Assembly: GCA_016194835.1 (NCBI GenBank)
Contig: JACQAU010000223.1
Span: forward strand, 1 to 12,604
Length of the DNA: 12,604 nucleotides
From: Deltaproteobacteria bacterium
GTDB lineage: Bacteria > Bdellovibrionota > UBA1018
Reading direction: 5' to 3'
Positions 1-7,349 of the stretch are shown here, piece after piece. Both the position numbers and the translations under genes were made by a program. Positions within the stretch are counted from its first letter, which is position 1. Every line of letters begins with the position of its first letter. A model generated the notes under the pieces. That model made no database searches, was not told the DNA's origin, and saw only the letters and a list, made by a program, of their open reading frames with translations.

Positions 1-290
1 ATTTTTAATGTTTGAACTCCCATTTCATAGCCACCAGGAGAGCGGGGTTCTTTCTTAATCTTACCACTCACTTCGACTGCAGACTCTTGTGTGATTTTGT
101 CGAAATCTAAAAAAGCAGCTTCCTGGCACTCGCCTTTAAAAAGCACACATTGCATGAGTCCGGTGCCATCCCGGAGAATTAGGAACTTAATCTTTCCTGA
201 ACTTCTGGATTGATAAACCCAACCTTGGGCGGTTACTGTTTGGCCTTCAAATTTTTCAGCATTTTTTATTTGAAATATTTGTTTAAACAC
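1..290 (-). CDS. asnS: Asparaginyl-tRNA synthetase, N-terminal part (cut by window edge)
   Basis: This class II aminoacyl-tRNA synthetase charges tRNA-Asn with asparagine in the cytoplasm. Only the first 96 codons are in the window. They encode the N-terminal OB-fold anticodon-binding domain, with the family signatures GWVYQSRSSGKIKFLILRDG, a TQESAVEVSG segment and a PRSPGGYEM segment. These are typical of AsnRS rather than AspRS or LysRS. I chose the GTG start at 290-288 because a strong GGAGG ribosome binding site lies at 300-296 on the minus strand, 5 bp upstream of the start. That site overlaps the TAG stop of pepA, so the two genes are tightly packed and almost certainly co-transcribed. 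The catalytic domain lies outside the window. Family assignment rests on motif recognition. Confidence 0.9.
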   Translation of the reverse strand, partial: MFKQIFQIKNAEKFEGQTVTAQGWVYQSRSSGKIKFLILRDGTGLMQCVLFKGECQEAAFLDFDKITQESAVEVSGKIKKEPRSPGGYEMGVQTLK

Positions 291-299
291 AAAAACCTC

Positions 300-1712
300 C
301 TATTTTCTAAATTCCATAGCAAATTTTGCAAGCGTTCTAACATAAATACCACTAGAGCCTTTTTTCGGATAATAAGAAATATGAGATAAATCTGTTGCTG
401 TTGAGGCAATATCTAAATGTGCCCAGCGAGTGCCTTTGCGGATAAACTGTTTCAAAAAAATAGCAGCTCTAATAGTACCTCCTTGAGAGTCATTGGTTGC
501 ATTTTTCATATCTGCTACATTGGACTTTAAATCTTCAAAATATTCATCATAAAGTGGAAGCTGCCAAATTCTCTCACCTTGGCTATCTCCTACTTTTTGA
601 AGCTGTGAAATTACAGCGTTATCATTCCCTAAAACGCCACAACAGTGTTTTCCCAAAGCTATTGACACAGCTCCCGTTAAAGTTGCTGCATCAATTATTA
701 CATCAGGTTTAAAATCCTGGGCAAAATCTAAAGCATCACCTAAAATTAGCCTTCCTTCAGCATCGGTATTGATCACCTCTACGGTTTTGCCACTGCGAGA
801 GACTAAAATATTTCCTGGCTGTATTGCTTTTCCGTCTGGCATGTTCTCAGTAAAAGCCATTATCGATACTATGTGATTTGGAGATTTCCAGAGCGAAGCA
901 AGTACGGTAGCGCCCATCACCGTAGCAGCTCCCGTCATATCGTGTTTCATTTCTTCCATTTTGAGAGCAGTCTTAAGAGAAATGCCGCCACTATCAAAAG
1001 TAACTCCTTTACCTACAAAAGCAATAGTGGTTTTATGCTTTTTCACTCCCTTGGGTTCATACTCTAGAACAACTACGAAGCCTTCTTTTTCTGCTCCTTG
1101 TCCTACACCTAAAAAAAGACCCATATTTTCTTTTTGGGCATCTTTTTTATTCAATATACGACATTTTAATCCATATTTTTGCGCAAGTTTCTTGGATTGA
1201 TTTGCATAAAATTCAGGAGTTCCAATATTAGATGGTTCATTTGACCAGTCTCTTGTCAAATTAACAGCCTGACCAATTGCCTGCACTTCGCTTAGTTCTT
1301 TTTCAAGCTGGTTTTTTAACCCAGTATCAGTACACAAAAAAACAATATTTTCTAAACTATTATGATCATGTTCTTTATTTTCTGGTTTTTTATATTTCTT
1401 AAATTCATATGAAGCTAAAATAAAACCTTCACCAAAAGCTCTTAAAAATACTAGTAAATTTTTGGGTTTAATAACTTTTTTGAAATCATCAACTAATATG
1501 CAAACATTTTTGACTTTTTCACTGACTAATTTTGCATATGCTTTACCAGCAGCTTGTCTCAGCTTTTCGTGTGTCAAATCGTTAGGAACTCCCAGACCTA
1601 CAAATAATGTATTTTCTACGTCTTTACGAAGTGAAGAAAACCTTAAAAATTGCATAGTTCCTGATTTTGGTTGAAAATTAGGAAGTTTCCTAAATTTTTC
1701 CATAACATGCAC
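300..1712 (-). CDS. pepA: Leucyl aminopeptidase, peptidase family M17
   Basis: Cytosolic two-metal (Zn/Mn) aminopeptidase that removes N-terminal residues, often Leu, from peptides. It is normally a hexamer. At 470 aa it is slightly shorter than E. coli PepA (about 500 aa). The C-terminal catalytic domain is complete. Metal and catalytic residues expected for M17 are all present: K235 and D240 in GKGVTFDSGGISLK, catalytic K247, D258 in KHDMTGAA, and D317, E319 and R321 in the signature NTDAEGRL. The N-terminal regulatory domain (about 1-150) is diverged, as is usual. The GTG start at 1712 has no clear Shine-Dalgarno; ATG at 1703 (residue 4) is an equally good candidate. In some bacteria PepA also binds DNA, but nothing here shows that. 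It lies directly upstream of asnS and diverges from the sugar transferase gene. Confidence 0.95.
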   Translation of the reverse strand: MHVMEKFRKLPNFQPKSGTMQFLRFSSLRKDVENTLFVGLGVPNDLTHEKLRQAAGKAYAKLVSEKVKNVCILVDDFKKVIKPKNLLVFLRAFGEGFILASYEFKKYKKPENKEHDHNSLENIVFLCTDTGLKNQLEKELSEVQAIGQAVNLTRDWSNEPSNIGTPEFYANQSKKLAQKYGLKCRILNKKDAQKENMGLFLGVGQGAEKEGFVVVLEYEPKGVKKHKTTIAFVGKGVTFDSGGISLKTALKMEEMKHDMTGAATVMGATVLASLWKSPNHIVSIMAFTENMPDGKAIQPGNILVSRSGKTVEVINTDAEGRLILGDALDFAQDFKPDVIIDAATLTGAVSIALGKHCCGVLGNDNAVISQLQKVGDSQGERIWQLPLYDEYFEDLKSNVADMKNATNDSQGGTIRAAIFLKQFIRKGTRWAHLDIASTATDLSHISYYPKKGSSGIYVRTLAKFAMEFRK

Positions 1713-1728
1713 ATAAAGACTTTGATTT

Positions 1729-1742
1729 AAAACAATTGTTTT
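1729..1742. promoter_or_regulatory. 14-bp perfect palindrome upstream of pepA
   Basis: AAAACAATTGTTTT reads the same on both strands and lies 16 bp upstream of the pepA GTG, in the 122-bp divergent intergenic region. It could be an operator for pepA or for the divergent sugar transferase gene. In AT-rich DNA a palindrome of this composition can also arise by chance. A weak plus-strand promoter candidate for the sugar transferase (TTGAGC at 1792-1797, TGTAAC at 1816-1821) is nearby. Confidence 0.2.
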
Positions 1743-1834
1743 TTTCTCTTTATCTTGAAATAAAAACGATAGATCAGTATCACAGTTAGTATTGAGCTTG
1801 GTTTAAAGATTTTTGTGTAACATAGAGAAGAAAT

Positions 1835-3241
1835 ATGTTGAAGCGTTATCATAAAATAGCAGGTGGAATTTTTAGATTAGTAGACGCCTGCGTTATAGGT
1901 GTAACATGGCTATGTGCTTATTTTCTACGTTTTTATTTTCCTTTAATTGATACCCCAAAAAGCTTACCCCCATTTTCGACATATGCCACACTTACCCCAC
2001 TTGTAATTTTTCTTTGGGTAATTGTTTTTTCAAGCATGCGAGTTTACCAGTCCCACCGGATGCTAAGGAGAACACACGAAGTTTATCTCTTAATAAAAGC
2101 GCATATGATTGCACTTCTCTTATTTATTGTACTTACTTATTTGATTAGCGAATACAAGTATTCTCGTCTTATTATGTTCTATTTTGGTACATTTAGCTTA
2201 TTTTTTCTTATTATTTTTAGGCTAGCTTTGCGAAATTTTTTAAGAACAATGCGCAAAAAAGGTTATAACCTTCGCTACGCAATAGGAGTTGGAGAAGGTC
2301 CTATTTTAGAGACAGTAATTGCAAAAATTGAAAAATTTCCAGAACTAGGCATAAGGCTTGTGGGTGTACTGACGCATGAATTGTCTGACATTAAAAACAT
2401 CAAAGGCAAGCCGGTTTTGGGTCATTTTACAGAAATTCAGAGAATAATAAGTGAAAAAAATATTGATGAAGTTTTGATTGCACTTCCTAGAAAACAAACT
2501 CAAGAACTAGATCAAATCTTGAGACTTCTTCACAATGAGACAGTTAGTATTAAACTTCTTCCAGATCTTCATGAATATATCACCTTGGGATGTGAAGTAG
2601 AAGATTTTGAGGGGTTTCCACTTGTAAACTTAAACGATTCACCTCTGGAAGGCTGGGGAGGCATTATAAAAAGAATTACTGACCTCGTTCTTTCGTGTTT
2701 ATTAATAATTCTTTTTACTCCACTCATGTTGGCAATTGCACTTATAATTAAATTAACTTCAAGGGGAGATATTTTTTATACCCGCAAAAGAATGGGCTTA
2801 GACGGAAAGCTCTTTAAAATGATCAAATTTAGAACTATGGTTACAAATTTTGATGAAGAAAAAGGAACCGCTGCTTGGTCAACAAAAAAAAATGACAAAC
2901 GTCTAACTGCGTTTGGCTCTTTTTTCAGAACAACAAGTTTGGATGAGTTACCGCAATTATTTAACGTTTTTAAAGGCGAAATGTCCTTGGTTGGACCTAG
3001 GCCAGAACGTCCAGTTTTTGTTGAGAAGTTCAGAAAAGATATACCTCACTACATGTTGCGCCACAAAGTAAAAGCCGGCATGACAGGTTGGGCACAAATT
3101 AATGGTTGGAGAGGGGACACCTCACTGAGCAATAGAATTGAATTTGATCTGTATTATATTAAGAATTGGTCTTATTTTTTTGATTTCAAGATCTTGTTTG
3201 TAACGCTATGGAAAGGCTTTATAAATAGAAATGCTTATTAA
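1835..3241 (+). CDS. Polyprenyl-phosphate sugar-1-phosphate transferase, WcaJ-like
   Basis: Inner-membrane enzyme that moves a sugar-1-phosphate from a UDP-sugar to undecaprenyl phosphate, the first step in building an exopolysaccharide, capsule or O-antigen repeat unit. The 468 residues fit the long WcaJ/WbaP-type family: four predicted N-terminal membrane helices (about 14-35, 50-68, 89-105 and 111-132), a nucleotide-binding-like cytoplasmic region (about 145-250), a membrane-embedded helix (about 281-307), then the Bac_transf catalytic domain. That domain shows FRTM at 332-335, SLDELPQLFNVFKGEMSLVG with the catalytic Asp-Glu pair D370-E371, the GPRP loop, and KAGMTGWAQINGWRG at 413-427. 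The ATG is preceded by GAGAAG at 1825-1830. The sugar donor cannot be read from sequence. No other polysaccharide genes are in the window. The LptF/G gene starts 9 bp downstream, so the pair is likely an envelope operon. Confidence 0.92.
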   Translation: MLKRYHKIAGGIFRLVDACVIGVTWLCAYFLRFYFPLIDTPKSLPPFSTYATLTPLVIFLWVIVFSSMRVYQSHRMLRRTHEVYLLIKAHMIALLLFIVLTYLISEYKYSRLIMFYFGTFSLFFLIIFRLALRNFLRTMRKKGYNLRYAIGVGEGPILETVIAKIEKFPELGIRLVGVLTHELSDIKNIKGKPVLGHFTEIQRIISEKNIDEVLIALPRKQTQELDQILRLLHNETVSIKLLPDLHEYITLGCEVEDFEGFPLVNLNDSPLEGWGGIIKRITDLVLSCLLIILFTPLMLAIALIIKLTSRGDIFYTRKRMGLDGKLFKMIKFRTMVTNFDEEKGTAAWSTKKNDKRLTAFGSFFRTTSLDELPQLFNVFKGEMSLVGPRPERPVFVEKFRKDIPHYMLRHKVKAGMTGWAQINGWRGDTSLSNRIEFDLYYIKNWSYFFDFKILFVTLWKGFINRNAY

Positions 3242-3250
3242 GAATATGAA

Positions 3251-4381
3251 ATGGAGTTTTTTATTTTAAATAAATTAAAACCTAAAATTATTGATCTGTA
3301 TTTATTAATGGAAATCGTCAGCCCTTTTATTGGTGGGTTGGTTTTTTTTCTTTTCATTTTTCTGATGTTTCAGTTTATTCGCCTTACTGAGTTCTTCGTT
3401 GTTCATGGTGTTTCTGCATTGCTTTTAGGAAAATTGACTTCTCTTATGCTTCTCTCCTTTTTGCCTTCAGTTTTGCCTATTGCTTTTTTAGTCAGTATTT
3501 TAATTGCTTTTGGACGTTTATCTATCGATAGCGAGCTTGTTGCATTAAAAGCTTCAGGTATCAGTGTTTTTCGCATGACGCTACCAGTTATTATTTTTGC
3601 CTTTTTTATTTCTGCAGCAGTTTTGGTACTAAATTTGGACCTTGTTCCAAAAGGAGAGAGGCTCTTTAAATCTACGTTTACAAGAGTAAGCAATACAAAA
3701 GTAGTGAGTTTAATACAGCCAGGAGCTTTTACAAGTGGTTTTTTTGATTTGCTTATTTTTGCAGAGCAATTTGATTTCAAAACCAACCACCTTAAGAATA
3801 TTTTTCTCTACGATGACAGAGAATCAAAAACACCAGTGGTTGTGATTGCCAGAGAAGGAGAAATTATACCTCTCAAACCTTCTACGGAGCTTGGTTCATC
3901 TGCTTTATTGAAATTATTTTCCGGCAATATTCATAGAAATAATCTTGAAGAGCAATCGTATCAAAAAGTTGATTTTCATGAGTATCAGCTTTTTTTAGAG
4001 GTAAAAGAAGGTGGAGGTACGGCAGAAATTAAAACCAAAATGATTCCATACCAGGAACTGCTTCAGACTATTCAAACCACACCAAAAGACGCTTATATAC
4101 ATTTAGAATATGTTGCAGAGATGTGGCGCAGAATTGCGCTTGGAATTGCCCCAATGATCTTTGTTTTTTTAGGTATTGGTTTTGGCACTATAAAAACAAG
4201 AGCAGTAAAAACAAGTGCTGCGCTTATCTCGTTTTTTGTTATTCTCGTTTATTGGTTAGCGCTAACAGGCGCTACTATTATTGTTTTTGATTATCACGTA
4301 AATGCAATGCTTGGCATGATGCTTCCTAATCTTGTTTTACTTGTCTTTGCAGTGCCTAGCTATAGATCTTCTCTCTGGTAA
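3251..4381 (+). CDS. LptF/LptG-family (YjgP/YjgQ) LPS export permease
   Basis: Inner-membrane permease subunit of the Lpt ABC exporter, which extracts lipopolysaccharide and passes it towards the outer membrane. The 376 residues show the family layout: three N-terminal membrane helices (about 26-47, 58-84 and 107-128), a periplasmic beta-jellyroll region (about 135-285) and three C-terminal helices (about 296-314, 322-345 and 351-370). Family motifs include SIDSELVALKASGIS (91-105), the coupling-helix region that contacts the LptB ATPase, and WRRIALGIAPMIFVFLGIG near the fourth helix. I cannot tell LptF from LptG; the partner is not in the window. The start at 3251 has only a weak ribosome binding site, and ATG at 3308 (residue 20) is possible but would remove residues before the first helix. 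It ends convergently with rodZ. Confidence 0.9.
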   Translation: MEFFILNKLKPKIIDLYLLMEIVSPFIGGLVFFLFIFLMFQFIRLTEFFVVHGVSALLLGKLTSLMLLSFLPSVLPIAFLVSILIAFGRLSIDSELVALKASGISVFRMTLPVIIFAFFISAAVLVLNLDLVPKGERLFKSTFTRVSNTKVVSLIQPGAFTSGFFDLLIFAEQFDFKTNHLKNIFLYDDRESKTPVVVIAREGEIIPLKPSTELGSSALLKLFSGNIHRNNLEEQSYQKVDFHEYQLFLEVKEGGGTAEIKTKMIPYQELLQTIQTTPKDAYIHLEYVAEMWRRIALGIAPMIFVFLGIGFGTIKTRAVKTSAALISFFVILVYWLALTGATIIVFDYHVNAMLGMMLPNLVLLVFAVPSYRSSLW

Positions 4382-4470
4382 TCCCCCGCTTGCCTTGATG
4401 GTATTGACATTTTAATGACAGATTAAACTCGTATTCCTTATAAAACCGCCACTGTACTCTATTGGGGGAT
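4381..4470. repeat. Long-spaced 7-bp inverted repeat in convergent gap
   Basis: ATCCCCC at 4381-4387 is the exact reverse complement of GGGGGAT at 4464-4470, with 76 bp between them. A run of five T follows at 4474-4478. The G/C runs stand out in AT-rich DNA. The arms could close a structured 3' untranslated region of the LptF/G transcript and act with the T-run as a terminator, but the loop is too long for a textbook intrinsic terminator. No gene is seen in this gap. Confidence 0.3.
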
Positions 4471-4541
4471 AACTTTTTGAGTATTAGTAAAAAAATATGA
4501 TTATAAGAATAAATATATAATAATTTCAAATAGTTATTAAA

Positions 4542-4572
4542 TGTGGATAAGTGGCACATTTGGTGTGGATAA
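4542..4572 (+). promoter_or_regulatory. Two perfect DnaA boxes next to an AT-rich stretch
   Basis: TGTGGATAA, the reverse complement of the consensus DnaA box TTATCCACA, occurs exactly at 4542-4550 and again at 4564-4572. Both are in the same orientation with starts 22 bp apart, about two helical turns. The second box ends 1 bp before the rodZ stop codon. Immediately to the left, about 4486-4541 is almost pure A/T. A degenerate match, GGGGGATAA, is at 4464-4472. This arrangement resembles a small DnaA-binding cluster beside an unwinding-prone region. Whether it is an origin, a DnaA-titration site or chance is not decided by this sequence. Confidence 0.55.
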
Positions 4573-4573
4573 C

Positions 4574-5584
4574 TTATTGATTTTGGGTGGGTGGCGATGA
4601 AGCGGTGCGAGGTTGTGGCGGCGGTATTTTTGGCAGCAAGGCGCTTCCTTTGAAGGGTTCCTTAATGGTTTCAGATAGTTCTAATGGAACAACTAGAGTT
4701 TTTATATCATGAAATAGTGCAGTATTTTTTTCCAAATCAAGCGTCTTATGCCCTTTGTTATTTAGATTAAAACTAACGTGTGCCGGATCAGAAGCCTGAA
4801 AAAGAATAAGCTTCTTTGCTTTAAGAACTAAAATACGATCTTTTCGGATAGGAAAAACCATTGTTGGTTTCTCATCAACACGAAATCTCACCCAAATATC
4901 AGAAAGTGCTTTAAAAATAATCTTATACTTCACATCAGCGACGTTTAAGTCAGCTCCTGAATTCAAGGGATCTGGCCTGACTGATGGCTTAAGCGAAGGC
5001 ATAGGACTTGGACTATGGCTTGGACTTGGAGTTGGGCTTGGACTTGGACTTGGAGTTGCTACGGGCGAGGGTGTAACTATACCAGAAGAAATCACCTGAG
5101 ACATTGATGGTGTAGGTGCAGGAGAAGCTTTTATCTGTATCACTTTAAGTTTTTCTAAATTTGATTTCTTGTGATGTTTAAAGGAAGGTTTAAAGATTAA
5201 GATTAAAACTGCACCTAAAATAACAAAGCTGCCCATTGTCATCCACAAAAATCTCCGTCCTTGATCGCCTTCTTTTTTTTCAAAAGCATATCCTAGGTGT
5301 CCTTTTTCGTGCGTAGGTCTTTCTTGCGTCTTGTCATTTAAATAAGCATTGTATTTAGTAAGAATTTCTTTAGGATCTAAACCAATAAATCTGGCATAGG
5401 CAATGACAAATCCTCTTACAAATGGCTTAGCAGGAAGTTCAGAGTACTGATCATTTTCAATGTAATATAACAATTTGACATTAATTTTGGTGGCAGCAGC
5501 AATTTGCTCTAAAGTAATTCCCCGTTTCTCTCTAGCTTCTCTTAAAAACTCTCCCAAACTTAGATTTTGGTCCTGTGTGCTCAT
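4574..5584 (-). CDS. rodZ: RodZ-like HTH / DUF4115 membrane protein
   Basis: RodZ is a bitopic inner-membrane protein that links the MreB actin-like cytoskeleton to peptidoglycan synthesis and helps maintain rod shape. The 336 residues show the diagnostic order: an N-terminal xre-like helix-turn-helix domain (about 10-80, with GEFLREAREKRGITLEQIAA and the RodZ hallmark around ENDQYSELPAKPFVRGFVIA), a single membrane helix (about 112-131), a long Ser/Pro-rich periplasmic linker (about 153-205), and a C-terminal DUF4115-like beta domain (about 218-300). A second Pro-rich tail ends the protein. The start is 5 bp after the upstream TPR gene stop and has no clear Shine-Dalgarno, which suggests translational coupling. 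The pilF-like then rodZ order matches the arrangement seen in many proteobacteria. The HTH is expected to bind MreB rather than DNA. Confidence 0.88.
   Translation of the reverse strand: MSTQDQNLSLGEFLREAREKRGITLEQIAAATKINVKLLYYIENDQYSELPAKPFVRGFVIAYARFIGLDPKEILTKYNAYLNDKTQERPTHEKGHLGYAFEKKEGDQGRRFLWMTMGSFVILGAVLILIFKPSFKHHKKSNLEKLKVIQIKASPAPTPSMSQVISSGIVTPSPVATPSPSPSPTPSPSHSPSPMPSLKPSVRPDPLNSGADLNVADVKYKIIFKALSDIWVRFRVDEKPTMVFPIRKDRILVLKAKKLILFQASDPAHVSFNLNNKGHKTLDLEKNTALFHDIKTLVVPLELSETIKEPFKGSALLPKIPPPQPRTASSPPTQNQ
5003..5058 (-). repeat. Hexamer-type tandem repeat encoding the RodZ Ser-Pro linker
   Basis: The plus strand repeats GGACTT-like hexamers, with variants such as GGAGTT and GGGCTT, for about 56 bp. 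On the minus strand this reads as alternating Ser-Pro and Thr-Pro codons (residues about 176-194 of RodZ). Such repeats can change length by slippage in multiples of 6 bp without a frameshift, so linker length may vary between strains. It is explained by the protein and is not a regulatory array. Confidence 0.7.
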
Positions 5585-5589
5585 TGTAT

Positions 5590-6378
5590 TTAGGGCAAAT
5601 ATTTTAATTGCTCAATTGCCTGGTCTGAATATTTAGTGTTTGCAAAATTTTGTTTAATTTCTAAAAATTTTCTTCTAGCTTTATCATATTCTCGTGTTCT
5701 CTCATACATCATTCCTATTGCCAAATGTGCCTCCGCAAATCCAGCACAAAATTTCTGTGCAGCCTGGTCATATTCTTTTTGTGCTTCTCTTAGGTTGCCC
5801 TCGTACAGTTGGATGTGTCCTAAATAATAATGAGCAACGCAAGCTCCTTGTGGTAGCTCTAGCACTGCTTTTTGTAGGGATGTTTGTGCTTTTTTATATT
5901 CTTCTTTTCTGTAATATAAAATACCTAAATTAGTAAAAGCTTTATAAGCGTCACGGTAAAGAGAATCTTCTGATGCTAAAAGCAAAGGTTTTTCAGCTTC
6001 TGAATACATGCCCAGGTCCAGATACAATTTTCCAAGCGTATTATTTGCATCAGAATATGTTGGACTAAGAAAAACGGCTTGTTTGGCTTCATGAATTGCT
6101 TTCTGTAAATCATGTTTTGCAAAATACGCCAGTGCTCGCACATGATAAAGTTCTGGAAGATTTGGCGCGAGCTTTTCGGCGTCTGCTAATGTTTGCAGTG
6201 CTCCGGTGGCGTCACTCTCGTGGAGCGCGCCCTTGGCTACTTCAATCATTAGCCATGCTCTGTCAATTTGAGTTAATGGTTTATTTTTATCTTTGGCATT
6301 ATACAGCAACGCACAGGAAGATAAAATACTATATAAAAATAGTATGGTAACAAAATATAGCGGCTTGTTTATTGACAT
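5590..6378 (-). CDS. TPR-repeat lipoprotein, PilF/PilW-like
   Basis: A 262-residue lipoprotein with tetratricopeptide repeats. It begins with a basic residue and a hydrophobic stretch (about 7-19), then a perfect lipobox LSSC with the lipidated Cys at position 22, so it should be exported and anchored in a membrane, probably the outer one. Six TPR-like helix pairs follow (about 41-74, 75-108, 109-142, 145-178, 181-213 and 217-247). This matches the size and layout of PilF/PilW, the pilotin that helps assemble the type IV pilus secretin. The ATG at 6378 has GGG-rich sequence about 8 bp upstream. It is 5 bp upstream of rodZ, and the pilF-rodZ pairing supports the call. No other pilus gene is present, and TPR lipoproteins are diverse, so the exact role is inferred. 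Confidence 0.7.
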   Translation of the reverse strand: MSINKPLYFVTILFLYSILSSCALLYNAKDKNKPLTQIDRAWLMIEVAKGALHESDATGALQTLADAEKLAPNLPELYHVRALAYFAKHDLQKAIHEAKQAVFLSPTYSDANNTLGKLYLDLGMYSEAEKPLLLASEDSLYRDAYKAFTNLGILYYRKEEYKKAQTSLQKAVLELPQGACVAHYYLGHIQLYEGNLREAQKEYDQAAQKFCAGFAEAHLAIGMMYERTREYDKARRKFLEIKQNFANTKYSDQAIEQLKYLP

Positions 6379-6454
6379 AAAGGAAACCCTTTCCCTTTAT
6401 TACTAGGCTAAAGGATTTCCAGAAATTCGGGAAGTAAAATCAGTTTCGGTGTTT

Positions 6455-6484
6455 CTGATCTTTAAAACTATAAACTATTATACT
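6455..6484 (+). promoter_or_regulatory. Candidate promoter of the mntA-hepT pair
   Basis: TATACT at 6479-6484 is a good -10 hexamer. An 18-bp spacer upstream is CTGATC (6455-6460), a weak -35. Transcription would begin near 6491, just before the GGAG ribosome binding site at 6496-6499. The -10 is convincing and the -35 is not. Confidence 0.35.
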
Positions 6485-6508
6485 AAACTAGTACCGGAGA
6501 TTTTTAGT

Positions 6509-6820
6509 ATGACAGAAAATGAGATTATAACAGCAGTATGGCAATGTTTTAAAAAATATTTTAATCCAAATGATCATAAATTGTACTTATTTGGTTCAAG
6601 AGCCACAAAAAAGGCAATGCCTTTTTCTGACGTGGATTTTATTATTAAGGGGCCAAATATTATTGTCAAAGAAACTTTTTATAAAATGAAATACGACATT
6701 GAAGGTCTTAGAACGCTTTTCACGATTGATCTAGTTGACTACAATGCTGCAAATTCAGACTTCCAAGACATTGTACAAAAAAGCATGAAGGAAATAAAAA
6801 ATGGAAAAATCAGACCTTAA
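6509..6820 (+). CDS. mntA: MntA-like nucleotidyltransferase antitoxin (type VII TA)
   Basis: Minimal nucleotidyltransferase. In the known MntA/HepT type VII system this enzyme inactivates its partner toxin by adding AMP to a tyrosine. From the ATG at 6509 it is 103 aa. I prefer this start over the in-frame upstream codon at 6449 because GGAG lies at 6496-6499, 9 bp upstream, and the extra 20 residues do not resemble the family. The catalytic signature is complete: GS at 29-30 followed after exactly ten residues by DVD (D41 and D43), plus a candidate third acidic residue at D74 (TIDLVDY). The gene overlaps the next one by 20 bp, as expected for a coupled TA pair. The signature is intact, so the gene is probably functional. 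It opens the accessory island. Confidence 0.85.
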   Translation: MTENEIITAVWQCFKKYFNPNDHKLYLFGSRATKKAMPFSDVDFIIKGPNIIVKETFYKMKYDIEGLRTLFTIDLVDYNAANSDFQDIVQKSMKEIKNGKIRP

Positions 6821-7193
6821 AAAAATTTTGGAACAATTGATACAGGCTACAACAAAATTATCTGAAGCACTCAGTGAAGACCCAAAAGATAATGAATTAT
6901 TTATTGATGGATCAATTCAAAGATTTGAATTTTGCTTTGAGCTTTGCTGGAAAACTATAAAAAGATTTTTAGAAAACGAAGGTCTTTTGCCAAAAACACC
7001 AAGAGATGTTTTCAAAGAAGCTTTTAAACTGGGCTGGCTTCGTGAGGGAGATGAATTTTGGTCTGATATGATTGATGATAGAAATTCCACTGTTCATACA
7101 TATAATAAAACATTAGCTCAAGAACTGTATTTAAGACTGCCGGCATATCTGAAAAGTTTTCAGAAACTAGCCGAATTTTTAAGAAAAAAATAG
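6801..7193 (+). CDS. hepT: HepT-like HEPN toxin / NTase substrate-binding protein (HI0074 family)
   Basis: All-alpha partner of the nucleotidyltransferase, resembling the HI0074 'nucleotidyltransferase substrate binding protein' family. The 130 residues contain the FELCWKTIKRFLENEG helix typical of the family (about 46-61) and the HEPN motif RX4HXY as RNSTVHTY (R94, H99, Y101). In the characterised HepT this motif forms the RNase site and its Tyr is the residue that MntA adenylylates. The ATG at 6801 is inside the mntA 3' end, with AAGG at 6788-6791 as ribosome binding site. All motif residues are present, so an active toxin is plausible. Some HI0074-type partners have not been shown to be toxic, so the TA role is inferred from family and pairing. 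Confidence 0.82.
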   Translation: MEKSDLKKILEQLIQATTKLSEALSEDPKDNELFIDGSIQRFEFCFELCWKTIKRFLENEGLLPKTPRDVFKEAFKLGWLREGDEFWSDMIDDRNSTVHTYNKTLAQELYLRLPAYLKSFQKLAEFLRKK

Positions 7194-7249
7194 GCTTTCT
7201 GAAATAATTTTACGTCAAACATATTGGCGCGTCTTCCATTATTAGTGAG

Positions 7250-7345
7250 TTAAAGAATACCTGTATGGGTAGCTTCTGTTTTTAACTCTTTAATAAAACG
7301 AGGATTGAGTTCAATGGCACTTCGAGAACATTTTATTATTTCCAT
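7250..7345 (-). pseudogene. Remnant of a brnA-like antitoxin gene
   Basis: The minus strand encodes a 31-codon open frame whose core, SAIELNPRFIKELKTEATHTGI, lines up with SIALDPRFVKELKTEANHRGI in the intact brnA-like gene at 10616-10870. At DNA level about 65 bp (7256-7320) align with 10683-10747 without gaps and with only a handful of mismatches. The N-terminal half and the C-terminal end of the ribbon-helix-helix are missing. It lies just downstream of tumA. It is a scar of a second brnTA-like locus and is unlikely to make a working protein. Confidence 0.75.
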
Positions 7346-7349
7346 TCGG

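Noticed and set aside
497..1674. Several plus-strand open frames across 497-1674
   Set aside because: All are shadows of the minus-strand pepA gene, whose complete catalytic motifs explain the region.
3403..3786. 127-aa minus-strand open frame opposite the LptF/G gene
   Set aside because: Lies wholly within a well-supported membrane-protein gene and has a Lys/Ser/Thr-rich composition typical of antisense frames over hydrophobic coding sequence.
4356..4559. 67-aa minus-strand open frame in the convergent gap
   Set aside because: Overlaps the end of the LptF/G gene, is mostly AT-rich non-coding sequence, has no ribosome binding site and no recognisable motif.
6379..6400. GGAAA-CCC-TTTCC small inverted repeat before the TPR lipoprotein gene
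   Set aside because: Arms are low-complexity purine/pyrimidine runs with a three-base loop. The purine strand simply includes the likely ribosome binding site.
6449..6508. Upstream in-frame start at 6449 for mntA
   Set aside because: The ATG at 6509 has a well-spaced GGAG, and the extra residues overlap the promoter region and do not fit the family length.
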